Source of the DNA: Plantago major | Lineage: Eukaryota > Streptophyta > Magnoliopsida > Lamiales > Plantaginaceae | DNA length: 64,000 bases | Assembly (NCBI GenBank): GCA_026545765.1 | Contig: CM048840.1 | Coordinates: 6,421,765-6,485,764, forward strand | Direction: 5' to 3' | In this document: positions 1 through 10,281 of the stretch, piece after piece | Layout: the number at the start of each line of letters is the position of its first letter | Numbering within the stretch: the stretch's first letter is position 1 | Program-made: the position numbers and the translations under genes | Notes under the pieces: model-generated | Database searches by the model: none | Told to the model about the DNA's origin: nothing | Seen by the model: the letters and a program-made list of their open reading frames with translations, nothing else

Positions 1-670
1 GAAACTTGATGGAAGTATTTACAAATCGAACAAGAGATGATTTAAGGAAAAAGAACAACTTGTGGTGAAAGCAAGAAGGAATATATTTTATGAAGAATCA
101 AAATATGGAAAATTCCTTCTATGCGTATATTGAAGAAAACAAGAAAAAGGAAATTGCCTTTGCCGAGATTCTATTGCCCCTGCTGAGTTCCTATTGCCTT
201 TCGACTTGGATGGAAGTGGTCGATATATCAAGTATATATACAAGGACTCAGTCGAGCAATCGTTAAGCCTTTTTGTTGATTAATCAAGATTTTATTAAAG
301 AGTTTAGGCTTCTTGTTTTCTGCTAGCTTTAGAGTTTGTCTAAGAGTATTCATTGTTGGAATAACTCTTTCAAACATCGACCTAGAATAACTTTTATTGT
401 TAGTTCTTCTAGTGCTAGTTTTTGGTTGTTTAGTCAATCATCTGTGATTGTATTAAACCTAGTTGATTAGATCTACTTTTCCTGTCAGTAGATATTTTGC
501 CTAAAGGCGTGGCCAACATATTTATATATTGTTGGCTTGGTAGTAGAAGTTTCATTCATTCATCCGCTGCCGATTGTTTATTGTGTTGAAGACATTGTTG
601 AACGACATTGTTGTCAACATTGTCTATTGATCTTGTTCTAAGTACCAATCCGGGATACTACGTTCTAACA
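1..670 (+). mobile_element. Probable 3' end of another LTR element inserted in the gypsy 5' LTR
   Basis: This stretch has no credible coding region. It has LTR-like traits: a TATA-like run near 231-240 (aagtatatatacaagg) and an end in CTAACA at 670. From 671 the sequence matches the last ~165 bp of the gypsy LTR at 24168-24664, while nothing upstream of 671 matches that LTR. The simplest reading is that a second LTR element lies across the window edge inside the gypsy 5' LTR. Its left end is outside the window, so no target duplication can be tested. Confidence 0.4.
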
Positions 671-835
671 TCTAATCCGTCCTTTCACTATTTTTAGGTG
701 ACTTCTCCGGTGATTATTATTGCCAGTACACTTGACAATTCGGTTATCATATACTTGATTGTAGTCCGGTCTATTTATCAATCAGAAGTCTATTTATCCT
801 ACTTTACTTGCTATTAAACATTTTGGGTCACAACA
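671..835 (+). repeat. Gypsy 5' LTR, 3' part only
   Basis: About 165 bp match the end of the 3' LTR at 24168-24664, including the shared stretch around ctaatccgtcctttcacta and the shared terminus gggtcaYaaca. The remaining ~330 bp of LTR expected upstream are absent, apparently displaced by another insertion ending at 670. Confidence 0.75.
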
Positions 836-837
836 AT

Positions 838-850
838 TGGTATTCAAAGC
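838..850 (+). other. Gypsy primer-binding site
   Basis: TGGTATTCAAAGC begins 3 bp after the 5' LTR end. It resembles the initiator-Met tRNA complement TGGTATCAGAGC with one extra base and a substitution. Its position directly after the LTR fixes the LTR boundary. Confidence 0.7.
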
Positions 851-994
851 TAAGGTTGCTACTGTGCGGAATCGGTGACCATGACGAGTGAAACTAGGAT
901 GAAGGATCTATTTGAGAACCAGAATCGCCATGACAAGGAAATCTCATAAATGAGATCTGAAATCGAATAGATGAACACCAAGTTTACCACGGTG

Positions 995-2337
995 ATGAGA
1001 CCGTAATTTAGAGGTTCATCACATTTTTTTAATTGCACTTTTGTTAGTCTTTGTCGTATTTTGTAGAGTTTATTGTTCGTTTTTACGTTTTTGTGTTTAG
1101 TTGTGATTTGAAGGTTTTAGGTGTGAACCGAATGAGAAATGTCGCAATTTACAAGGACATGTTTGTGTTTGAAAGATCAAGAATCAGAGAAGGAAGCCTC
1201 AAGATCGATTCTCAAAGAATTGGAGATTTGGCGTTTAAAGTACTCTGGTCGCGACCAGCTTTTTGCTTGGTCGCGACCAGGAAATTCGAGGCAAAGAAGA
1301 GCTCAAGGATTTTGTTCTGGTCACGATCAGCTTTTTGTCCGGTCGCGACCAAAATCAGCGAAGCAAAAGATCTGGAGTATATTTGTTCTGGTCGCTGTCG
1401 CGACCAGAATTAGCGAGGCACGATTAGTTCTTTTTGAACAATCTGGTCGCGACCAGAATTGTCGAACCCAATTAGGAGATGTTCCGAAATTCCTTCTATT
1501 CAAGTGTTTTTTCCTTCTTTCTTTCCACACAACTTTCATATCAATCCAGTTTAAAAGCTCTTGAACCCTAGACTTGATTTTGGGAGATTTGAGCTTGGTT
1601 ATTCATCGTGTAATCAATACTATTCACCGATTTACGTTCAAAGGTTAGAGATTTGTTAATCTATTCATATTACTTTCGCAATTCGCTTTCTTGTGATCGT
1701 TTATGCTTGATAATTTTATCTCCATCAATCTTATGTCTATCATCTATTCAAACATGAATGTTTATGGTAATTGTATGATCATGCGTAGCTAAATTCATCG
1801 TGAATGCGGTAGTGATATGATGATTCGCATGTATTAGGGTTATATGCTATGAATTTATTCGTACGAGTTATGCTAGTCTAAAATCTTCATAAAACCTATT
1901 AATTCGATTCGCAAGTCTAAAATATTATAATCGTTTGTTCAAGGATTATCTGTCTGACAATCATATAATTACCCAAGTCTGAAATATTCGAAAACGTCTT
2001 TGGTTAAGATCGCTTTAACGGTTTCTGGACAAATAACACGTGACAATCGTACGAATGCCATAGCTATATCCTATATACTGCGTTTCTGATTATTCCTACC
2101 ACGTTCATATTTCTCCTGATATATATCCGTCTTCCGTTTAATTGATTTACTTGGTTGATTGTTAGTTTAAGCACAATCAATTATCAAACTGTTACATTGC
2201 AAACTCATACGTTAATTGCTCTGTCACATTACTCTGCTTGGTTAACTCCTTCGAGAACGAATCTGTGGTTTAGCTTGTTCGTATTGCAACACTGCTTTAT
2301 TACATAGTTTTAGAAGTAATAATTTGAGCATATCACA
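995..2337. mobile_element. 1.34-kb probable solo LTR inserted in gypsy gag
   Basis: A 5-bp direct repeat CGGTG flanks it (990-994 and 2338-2342), and the gypsy gag frame continues if one copy and the insert are removed. The insert carries no real gene, is rich in short AT-rich repeats, and contains a cluster of TGGTCGCGACCA palindromes. No internal polymerase region is present, so I read it as a solo LTR, perhaps of a Tat/Athila-like gypsy family. The exact termini are uncertain by 1-2 bp because the ends are not a clean TG...CA pair. Confidence 0.6.
1245..1456. repeat. Six-copy palindrome cluster (CTGGTCGCGACCAG)
   Basis: Copies lie at 1245-1258, 1267-1280, 1317-1330, 1339-1352, 1388-1407 and 1443-1456. 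Three are perfect or nearly so over 14 bp. The third reads CTGGTCACGATCAG, differing by one G-to-A and one C-to-T at CpG sites. The fifth carries a 6-bp internal expansion. Spacing is irregular (22-55 bp start to start). Confidence 0.85.
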
Positions 2338-3223
2338 CGGTGGATTAGAATATAGCCGGGTTGATGAATAATATGGAGCAGTTGCTGCAGATGCAAATGA
2401 ATGCGTTGGCTAGGGAAAAAGAGAAGGCAACTACAGATGAAGGAGGTAGCAGACCCACCTACACAACACCACCCCTACGCCAACAACAACAATAGAATCC
2501 ACTACCCACTTACCGGCTAGAATTCCCTGAGTTCGATGGAACAAACCCACGAGCTTGGATCCGCAAGGCCAACAGATTTTTCCAGGTAAACAACATTGAT
2601 GATGCTTCTAAAGTAATCCATGCTTCGTATTACTTAGTGGGTACGGCAGATCTTTGGTTTTGTGAGTATGTTGAGGGTCGTAGTTCCATCCATTGGGAGT
2701 TATTCTGTGGTATGCTGTTGGAGAAATTTTTAATACCTGGACAAGAAGATATAGTGATGGAGTTTACTCAGTTAGTTCAAAAACATGATGTTGCTAGCTA
2801 TATTGAACAATTTGAGGAATGCAAATAACTAGTAAGAGAAAAGCATCCAGCAATCACAGAAGATTTCTACATTTCTTGCTTCATGAAAGGTTTAAAAAAG
2901 GAAATACAAGTACCAGTTCAAATGTTTAAGCCCAGATATCTAATTGTAGCCATGAATCAAGCAAAATTAATGGAGAATACACTGGAAGTATGGTCTAAGA
3001 AGGGTAAATTCTACCAAAAGAACAGCACTGCACTGGTACCCACTAGGGCACCATCATATAACCCTGGGAGAAATAGCAACACACAAGCAACAAAGAGTCT
3101 GGCATGACAGTTAAGAGGTTACTAAGGGTTGAATACAATGCAAGGAGAGAAAAGGAACTCTGTGTCAACTTCAATGAGAAATACACATTTGGTCACAAAT
3201 GTGCTAAGCTATTTTAGATAATA

Positions 3224-4854
3224 TGTTAGAAATATCTGTTTAGATTTTGATCAGCAATCTAATGACTTATCTTAGCTCAGAAAGGTGGTTAGTACTCTTG
3301 GTTCACTTGAACACTGTAAAAGAGAAAAATCACTAAGTATGATAGTCTAGCAAATCTTGTATAGGATATTAGGTCTCTGAATGTAATTTTTATTTTCTGA
3401 AGAAGACCAAGAAGAAGGCATCCAGCAGGAGAAGTTCAACTTTAAAATGAAGGTTTAAAGACTGCGCAAGATTGCTGAAGACAAAGGTTATCAGATACCG
3501 ATGTCCATATATCTTGAAGAAACAAGTGTTTCAATAAACAAGTGTTCTAAACGAGGAAAAGTGCCCACAGATATCTACACTCAGATACCTTAGATAAAGA
3601 TTATGTTTCCGGGAAACAATATATTTTTAACAAGTGATATTTAGAATTGTGATAGTCTCTGGAAAAGGACGTGCAAAGCTTCAGAAAGCATGCATAGTTC
3701 CGTTGGCACTGTAGGACAAAGTATAGTACAGTGCATTAAATGTGCGGACAGAAATGTCTGAACAAAAACGGTAGTCTCTGAAGAAGAAGACAAACGTGCA
3801 ATAATACTATACTCAGATATCAATAGTTTGAATTTGATTTAAGCCTAACGGATACTATTCAAACGGTAGTCAAATTCATCTATAAATATCAATACTTAGA
3901 ATGCTTGAGAACACACACACATAACTTACACCAAGAACACTGAATACTCACACAAGCTCTCTCAAGCATACTACTTACATTCAAGCTTTCTGTTGCAACC
4001 AAAGCTCTTGATTCTAAGTAGCACAAAAGTTCTAAGTGTCCTGATCCTTAACAGGCATTGTTATTTGTGAAGGAGTTGAATTAAGATTTCATATCTGAGA
4101 TTCATTCTCTTGAACATTTATCATAGACTTGGGTCAGTAAAGAACAAGATGCCATACATTGAAAAGTGTATTAAGTATACTTGATTCATAGAGCTATCTG
4201 CATAACTGAACAAGTTATTAAAGAAGCTCACCTGACAAACTACCTTAACCAACACCTTAATCGGCGTGGAGTACATGAAGTACTTAGTTTGGGAAACTAA
4301 GGAATAACTCCAAGGTTACTGAGCATAGGAAGTACTTAGTTTGGGAAACTAAGGAATAACTCCAAGGTTACTGAGCATAGGAAGTACTTAGTTTGGGAAA
4401 CTAAGGAATAGCTCAAAAGGTTTCTGAGTACAGGAAGTACTTGGCTGAGAAAGCCGGGGAATAACTCAGGGGGAACACTTGGTTGGGAACCTAGTGTATT
4501 TAGGAATCGAGAGAAGATACTTGTAAGGTTACCTCAATTATCTGTCTTAGTGGATTCTAGGTCTGAGAATGGCCGAAGTGGATTAGTTGAAGGATTACGC
4601 TACCTTCAGATACCACTATAAAGACTTGTGTTATTTACTTTATGCAATTTATTACTTGCTTTATTTACCTTGCTAAGTATTTACACATATCTTGTTGAGC
4701 ACGTGCACTTATCACAAAAAGTCTTCCGCTCTCTGAAAATAAGTATCAGATATCTTCACAGATATCTGAGAAATTGTGTTTATCGACAAAAGTTTGAAAA
4801 AGACTATTCACCCCCCCCCCCCAGTCTTTTACTTTGCCTTTATCTGGACCAACA
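3224..4854 (+). mobile_element. Solo LTR of the copia family (1.63 kb)
   Basis: The sequence runs from TGTTAGAAATATC to GGACCAACA and is flanked by the 5-bp duplication TAATA (3219-3223, 4855-4859). It aligns along its length with the LTRs at 7611 and 21726, including the tandem-repeat block, the poly-C tract and the terminal ctttatctggaccaaca. The gypsy frame resumes after it in phase. It lacks the ~80-bp AAATTT-rich 5' tip of the other two LTRs. No internal domain is present, so it fits LTR-LTR recombination after insertion. Confidence 0.9.
4265..4475 (+). repeat. Tandem ~60-bp repeats inside the solo LTR
   Basis: Four imperfect units contain 'gaagtacttagtttgggaaa', then 'ctaaggaataactcc' and 'aaggttactgag'. 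The same block occurs in the other LTRs at about 8805-9025 and 22900-23110, so it is a property of the family LTR. Confidence 0.85.
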
Positions 4855-4859
4855 TAATA

Positions 4860-5330
4860 CTTGCTAATGAGGAGGATGATGACACTGAGGCCTTACTCAT
4901 TGATGAAGCACTACTGGCAGCACCAGCTGATGGGGAGATTAGTCTCAATGACTTGCAAGGCCACAGGTCTAAACATTCATTAAAGATAACTGGCATTCAC
5001 AACAAAAGGACCATCACTCTACTAGTGGATAGTGGTAATACCCACAGTTATATATCTGAACCAGGCAACTGCTAGGGAATTGTAATGCAACATGGAAAGT
5101 ACATGCACCACCCTGGATCATAACTGTGGCAAATGGGGAGAGGACAGCTAGTCAAGGCATCTGCAAGAATTTCAAATGGGATACACAGGGGCACATATTC
5201 ACAACTGAGTTGAGAGTGATCCCATTGGGAGGATGTGATGTCATACTAGGTCATGACTGGATGTGGGAGCATGACCCTGTGACATTTTGCTTAAAAAATA
5301 ATTATCTCATTGTAGACAAGTCATGGAAGA
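4860..5330 (+). pseudogene. Gypsy protease region
   Basis: Directly after the solo LTR an acidic linker is followed by a retropepsin-like core at about 5015-5100 (TLLVDSGNTHSYIS, with the D-S-G active-site triad) and by VILGHDWMWEHDPV, the conserved second half of gypsy proteases, at about 5238-5280. A stop at 5073 (tag) separates the two halves. In the family this enzyme cleaves the Gag-Pol polyprotein. Confidence 0.7.
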
Positions 5331-5499
5331 GAGTAAAGCTACAAGGTGAAGGTGATGCACAACTCAGTTTGATGAGTGGCAAGGGGTTAAAGAACTTCTT
5401 ACACAAATCCACCGATGGATTTGTGGCCCAACTATTTCAGATCAGTGCAAGTGAGCAAAAGGAGGAGATACCAAGCAATATTCAACTTATACTCAACCA

Positions 5500-6410
5500 G
5501 TATGCTGATGTTTTTGCTGATACCAAGTGTATGCCACCTGGTAGGTATATTGAACACAGTATTGAGCTTAAGCAGGGAGCCCAACCCATTCAGCAGAGGC
5601 CTTATAGAGTTTCTCATACTCTGAAGGATGAAGTGGAGAAGATTGTAGAGAACTTGTTGGACCAGGGATTCATTAACCCTAGTTCCATCTCTTTGCTTCT
5701 CCTGTCCTATTAGTTAAAAAGAAGGAATGGTAGCTGGAGAATGTGCATTGATTATAGGAAGCTCAATGACATTACCACTAAAGATAAATTCCCCATGTCA
5801 ATCGTTGTGGACTTACTATCTGAGCTACATGGAGCAAAGATCTTTTCTAAATTGGATCCAAGGTAGGGGTACTTTCAGATCAGAATGAGGGACAAAGACA
5901 AATAAAAAACTGCCTTTGTCACCCACCATGGGCAATTTGAGTTTAATGTCATGCCTTTTGGGCTGACAAATGCCCCTGTCACCTTGAAAAAACTCATGAA
6001 TGAGATTTTTGCTAAGTTTTTGAGGAAGAGTGTCCTAGTATTTTTTTGATGATATACTAGTCTACAACAAATCTATGGAAGATCATTGCATCCACCTCTC
6101 TCAAGTGTTGCAGGTACTCAGGAATCACACTCTCTATGCCACGCAATCAAAGTGTAGTTTTGCTCTTACACAGGTGGAATATCTGGGTTATGTCATCAGT
6201 GCTAAAGGGGTTGCCACTGACCCTAGCAAAATACAAACTATGCTAGATTGGCCACAACCTAAGACACTTAAAGCTCTTAGAGGGTTCTTGGGTTTCACAA
6301 GCTACTACAAAAGGTTCTCTCCTGGTTATGGAGTGGTGGCTAAACCACTCACAGATATGACTAAGGGAGTTTTAAATGGACTCTTGCAGCTGAAGCTGCT
6401 TTTATACAGT
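5500..6410 (+). pseudogene. Gypsy reverse transcriptase (frameshifted)
   Basis: Conserved blocks are readable in order: [63 protein letters not shown], and LRGFLGFTSYYKRF near the end. Stops occur at 5711-5713 and in the FSKLDPR-GYFQIR block. At about 6040-6050 an extra T in a T-run shifts the frame exactly at the catalytic FFDD box. The copy is non-functional. Confidence 0.85.
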
Positions 6411-6790
6411 TAAAGGAGCAACTCATGACAGCTCCCACCCTAGCATTGCCAGATTTTAGCCAACCCTTTGAGCTTGAGATAGATGCTAGCCAAACTGGGA
6501 TAGGAGTTGTGCTTATGCAGAAGGGCAGGCCCATTGCCTATTTCAGCCAAGCTCTTTGCCCAAGGAACCAAGCTCTCTCTACCTGTGAGAAGGAACTACT
6601 TGCCATTATGACTGTTGTGGGCAAATGATCAGGTTACCTAATTGGTGCTAAGTTCATAATTAGGACAGTTCATGCTAGCTTGAGGTTTTTGAAAGAGCAA
6701 AAGATCATTAATGCACTTCAACAGAAATGGCTCTACAAGCTTATGGGGGTATGATTTTTCTATTTAGTACAAGTAGGGCAAGGCTAACTT
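6411..6790 (+). pseudogene. Gypsy RNase H region
   Basis: The plus strand reads LALPDFSQPFELEIDASQTG followed by GVVLMQKGRPIAYFSQAL and a STCEKELLAI stretch, the usual start of gypsy RNase H with its first catalytic Asp. A stop at 6626 (tga) breaks the frame before the second half (SLRFLKEQKI...QQKWLYKLMG). In the family it removes the RNA strand during cDNA synthesis. Confidence 0.75.
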
Positions 6791-7606
6791 GGTGGCAGAT
6801 GCCCTTTCAAGGAAATCTGAATACATGGCTGAAAAGGAGGAGCCTAACTCAGAGCTATGTGCTCTAGTTACTCATGTTAAGCCTCAGTGGATAGAGGAGA
6901 TCCTACTCAGTTATGAAGGAGACACACATATTGCTAGTCTCCAATCAGCTCGTGTACTTACTCCAGAAGCTAATCCAGAGTATACATTATTGGAGGGACC
7001 AGTGAGGTACAAGGGAAGGATCCTAGTAGGGGCTGCAGGCAATATCAAGACTAAGATATTGCAACCTATACATGAATCAGATGTGGGGGGACATTCAGGT
7101 ATCCACACAAGCTAGGATCAAGTCACTATTCTATTGGAAGGGTCTCAAGAGAGACACAGAATAGTTCATTCTGAACTGTGATGTATGCAAGCAATGTAAG
7201 GATGAAAGTGTGGCTTACCCTGGCCTGCTCCAACCTCTACCCATTCCCACCAACCCATGGTCTCAAATCTCTATGGATTTTATAGAGGGGCTTCCTAATT
7301 CAGGGGGAAAGAAGGTGATCTGGGTGATAGTGGATAGATTGACCAAATATGGCCATTTCATTCCACTCTCTCACCCATATATTGCTGAAATACTAGCTGA
7401 ACTTTTCCTACAACATATTCACAGATTACATGGCATACTAGAAATCATTGTGAGTGATCGAGATGTGGTTTTTCAAAGTTTGTTGTGGAAGGAGTTCTGT
7501 AAGTTATTGGGTACAAAATTAAACATTAGTACTGCCCATCACCCCCAAAGTGATGGACAGACATAACGACTCAACAAATGTTTTGAAACGTATTTACGTT
7601 GTATGA
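6791..7606 (+). pseudogene. Gypsy integrase, 5' part
   Basis: The linker VADALSRK is followed by the HHCC zinc-binding region (HESDVGGHSGIHTS, then CDVCKQCK after a stop at 7113) and the DDE core (SMDFIEGLPNSGG, IVSDRDVVFQSLLWKEF, TAHHPQSDGQT). The frame breaks at 7564-7566 and is then cut by the copia element at 7611; the rest continues at 23478. In the family it joins cDNA to host DNA. Confidence 0.8.
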
Positions 7607-7610
7607 TACA

Positions 7611-9356
7611 TGTTGGGAAATTTCTTGTGAAATTTGTTGGGAAATTTGTTGGGAAATTTCTTGAGAAATTTGTTAGGAATTTTGTTAGATATTTTGTAAA
7701 GAATATCTGTTTAGTTTTGATCAGCAACATGATGACTTATCTTAGTCTCAGAAAGGTGATTAGTACTCTTGGTTCACTTGAACATTGTAAAAGAGGAAAA
7801 CCACTAAGTATGATAGTCTAGCTAATCTTGTATAGGATGTTAGGTCTCAAAATGTAATTTTTATTTTATGAAGAGAAGACCAAGAAGAAGTCATCCAAGC
7901 AGAAAGCTCAACGACATTGAAGACTTGAAGAAAACTGCACAAGATTACTGAATCTGTTGTTCAGATATCTTAGCCAGATATCTTAATGACACGAATAGTT
8001 TCAAACAAACTATGTCACAAGAGATATCTGAGAAATAAGAGACATATCTGAAAACAAGAAAAGTGTCCACAGATATCTATTCTCAGATACCTTGAGCATT
8101 AACCACATTTCTGAAAAAGAAATATATTGCAAACAAAAGTTGTTTCAATAAATACGAGTGGTATCTGAAGATTATAGATAAGGATGTGCAAAGAATCAGA
8201 CAACACTAGTCTCTGATACAAAGCATAGTTCCGTTGACACTACAGGACAAAAAGTATAGTACAATGCATTTAATGCACGGACAGAGATGTCTGAATAAAA
8301 GCAACGGCAGCTTCTGAGAAGAAGACAAAACTCACATAAAGATTATACACAGATATCGATAGTTCGAATTTGAGCCTAACGGATACTATTCAAACGGTAC
8401 TCAAATACATCTATAAATATCAACACTTAGACAGCTTGAGAGAACACACAGAACACTGAACACCTTGAACTGCATACAAACGCTGAACGTCTTACTCTCT
8501 CAAAGCAACTTACTTATCCTCAAAGCTTTCTGTTGCGAACAAAGCTTTTGATCTTGAGTAAACATTGAAGTTCTAAGTGTCCTGATCCTAAACAAGCAAA
8601 GCTATCTGTGAAGGAGTTGAATCAAAAGATTAACTATGTAAGATTCATTCTCTTGAACAGATATCATAAGACTTGGGCCAGTAAAATCGAACAAGATACC
8701 ATACGCTGTAAAGTGTATTAAGTACCTTGATTCACAGAGCTATCTGATTAACTGAAAAGTTATTAAGACGCTCATCTGACAACTCAAACCAAAACCAACA
8801 CCATAATCAAGCGTGAGTACGTGAAGTACTTAGTTTGAAAAATCAGGGAATAACTCCAAGGTTACCGGAGTATAGGAAGTACTTGATTTGGGAAACTAAG
8901 GAATAACTCCAAGGTTATTGAGTATAGGAAGTACTTAGCTTGGGAAGCTAGGGAATAACTCAAAGGTTTCTGAGTATATAGGAAGTACTTGGCTGTGAAA
9001 GCCGGGGAACAACTCAGGGGGAACATTTGGTTGGGAACCAATTGTTAAGAATCTTAGAATAGGATTATTGTAAAGAGATCTCAATTATCTGTTCTAGTGA
9101 ATTCTAGGTCTCGATAATCAAGTGGATTAGTTGGAGGATTACGCCACCTCCGGATACCACTATACTTAACATGTCATTTACCTTCAGATTTACATTTCAG
9201 CAACACACACACACATATTAACTGTTTCTGCACTTATCTTTATTAAGTCTTCCGCACTCTGATTCTAAGTATCAGATATCCATTCAGATATCTGAGAAAT
9301 AGTTGTTATCGACAAAAATTTAAAAGACTATTCACCCCCCCCCCCCCCCTCTAGTC
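7611..9356 (+). repeat. Copia 5' LTR
   Basis: It begins TGTTGGGAAATTTC, has an AAATTT-rich microrepeat at the 5' tip (7611-7700), a tandem-repeat block (about 8805-9025) and a poly-C run (about 9334-9349). Recognisable similarity ends at ctagtc (9356). The last ~28 bp of the LTR seen in the 3' copy (cttttactttgccgttatct, then ggaccaaca) are missing here, and no initiator-Met primer site follows. Confidence 0.85.
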
Positions 9357-9377
9357 ATTCAACAACTTAAGCAAGTC

Positions 9378-10280
9378 ATGGAGGTTTCAAGTGGAAGAGA
9401 CAGAGATCAAAGTGAAGGATCTTCACAAACAGATGCGTCAACTAGTGGAAGATCTACTGGTCAAGTTATTTACGAACCAAAGCCCAGAGAACTCTGGACA
9501 TCGGAAGATGCCAAGAGGAATCGTCTGGATGGTCAAGCTCGTAACATCATCATCAGATCGACACCAGAGCACATACAATTAAATCGTAGGGTGCTAAACG
9601 GCGAAAGTCACTGCAACCGATTGAAGAAATCATGAATCGAGAAAACCAAGGAAAACAAGTTCGAAGTTCTAAAGTTGAAATTTCAAAATTTCAAACAAGG
9701 TCCCACCAAACTCTGGAAGAACTTGATTTCGTTTACCACTCATGAGTGATATGGCGACTTGGGAAAGCAATAGATACTCCCGATGCGAGAAGATTAAGAC
9801 TATTGTCAAGTCTTAACCACAACCGGGAGCATACTAAATTCTTTATTTTAACCAAGGTATGCCAAATATCACTCAAAGGAACTTTTCTCTCATCTTGCTC
9901 TTATTGACTATGAGACAACTCGAGAGAACAAACAAGCGAAAAGTTGCGAATGTTGCTCTAGTTACTCAAGGAACTTCAAAAGAAGAAAAGCAAGGAGGAG
10001 ATCGAGGATGCTCTTCTTGCAAAGCAAATGAGCAAATTTGTCGAGAAATTGAGAGAAGAAAAGCCAAAGAGAAGTCAAAAGCATCTAGCTCAAACTATCA
10101 CCAAGACAAAATATGCAAAGCTCATTGAACAAGCCATTTCGAAAGCATCATGTCTTGAGGAAGGTAAATTGGAAACGATATCTCTGCTTCTATTGTCAAA
10201 ACCGCCACTTCAAGAAGGATTGTCCCGCCTCAACAAACTAAGGACAAAGGCCAAGAAAGATAGAAGAATCTTGAAGAAGC
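9378..10280 (+). pseudogene. Copia gag (degraded)
   Basis: An ATG at 9378 follows the LTR closely and opens a serine-rich start, but the frame is lost within 90 codons. At 10185-10226 a zinc-knuckle-like motif reads CFYCQNRHFKKDC. The spacing is C-X2-C-X3-H-X4-C, one residue short of the usual CX2CX4HX4C. The placement and knuckle support gag; the remaining frames are scrambled. Confidence 0.6.
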
Positions 10281-10281
10281 C

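Larger units (their letters stand above)
880..3218 (+). pseudogene. Gypsy gag (broken, split by a solo LTR)
   Basis: The frame starts at ATG 880, stops at several in-frame codons, is cut by the 995-2337 insertion, and resumes at 2343 in the same frame. The core gag domain lies at about 2495-3107 (EFPEFDGTNPRAWIRKANRF, then a typical EFTQLVQKHDVASYIEQFE stretch). A CCHC-type zinc knuckle with an altered spacer follows near 3155-3205, just before the second insertion. A stop at 2826 and others prevent full translation. In the family, Gag forms the particle and binds genomic RNA. Confidence 0.75.

Noticed and set aside
1051..1564. Two overlapping plus-strand open frames of 120 and 141 residues
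   Set aside because: They lie inside the solo LTR and simply read through the GGTCGCGACC palindromes. No domain, and the frames are explained by the repeat.
4265..4475. Regularly spaced repeats that could suggest a CRISPR array
   Set aside because: The units are contiguous ~60-bp tandem repeats of an LTR found in three copies of a plant retrotransposon, without spacers.
7606..7610. Target duplication for the full copia element
   Set aside because: ATACA on the left and CATCA on the right do not match, so I do not claim one; the insertion is argued from the interrupted gypsy frame instead.
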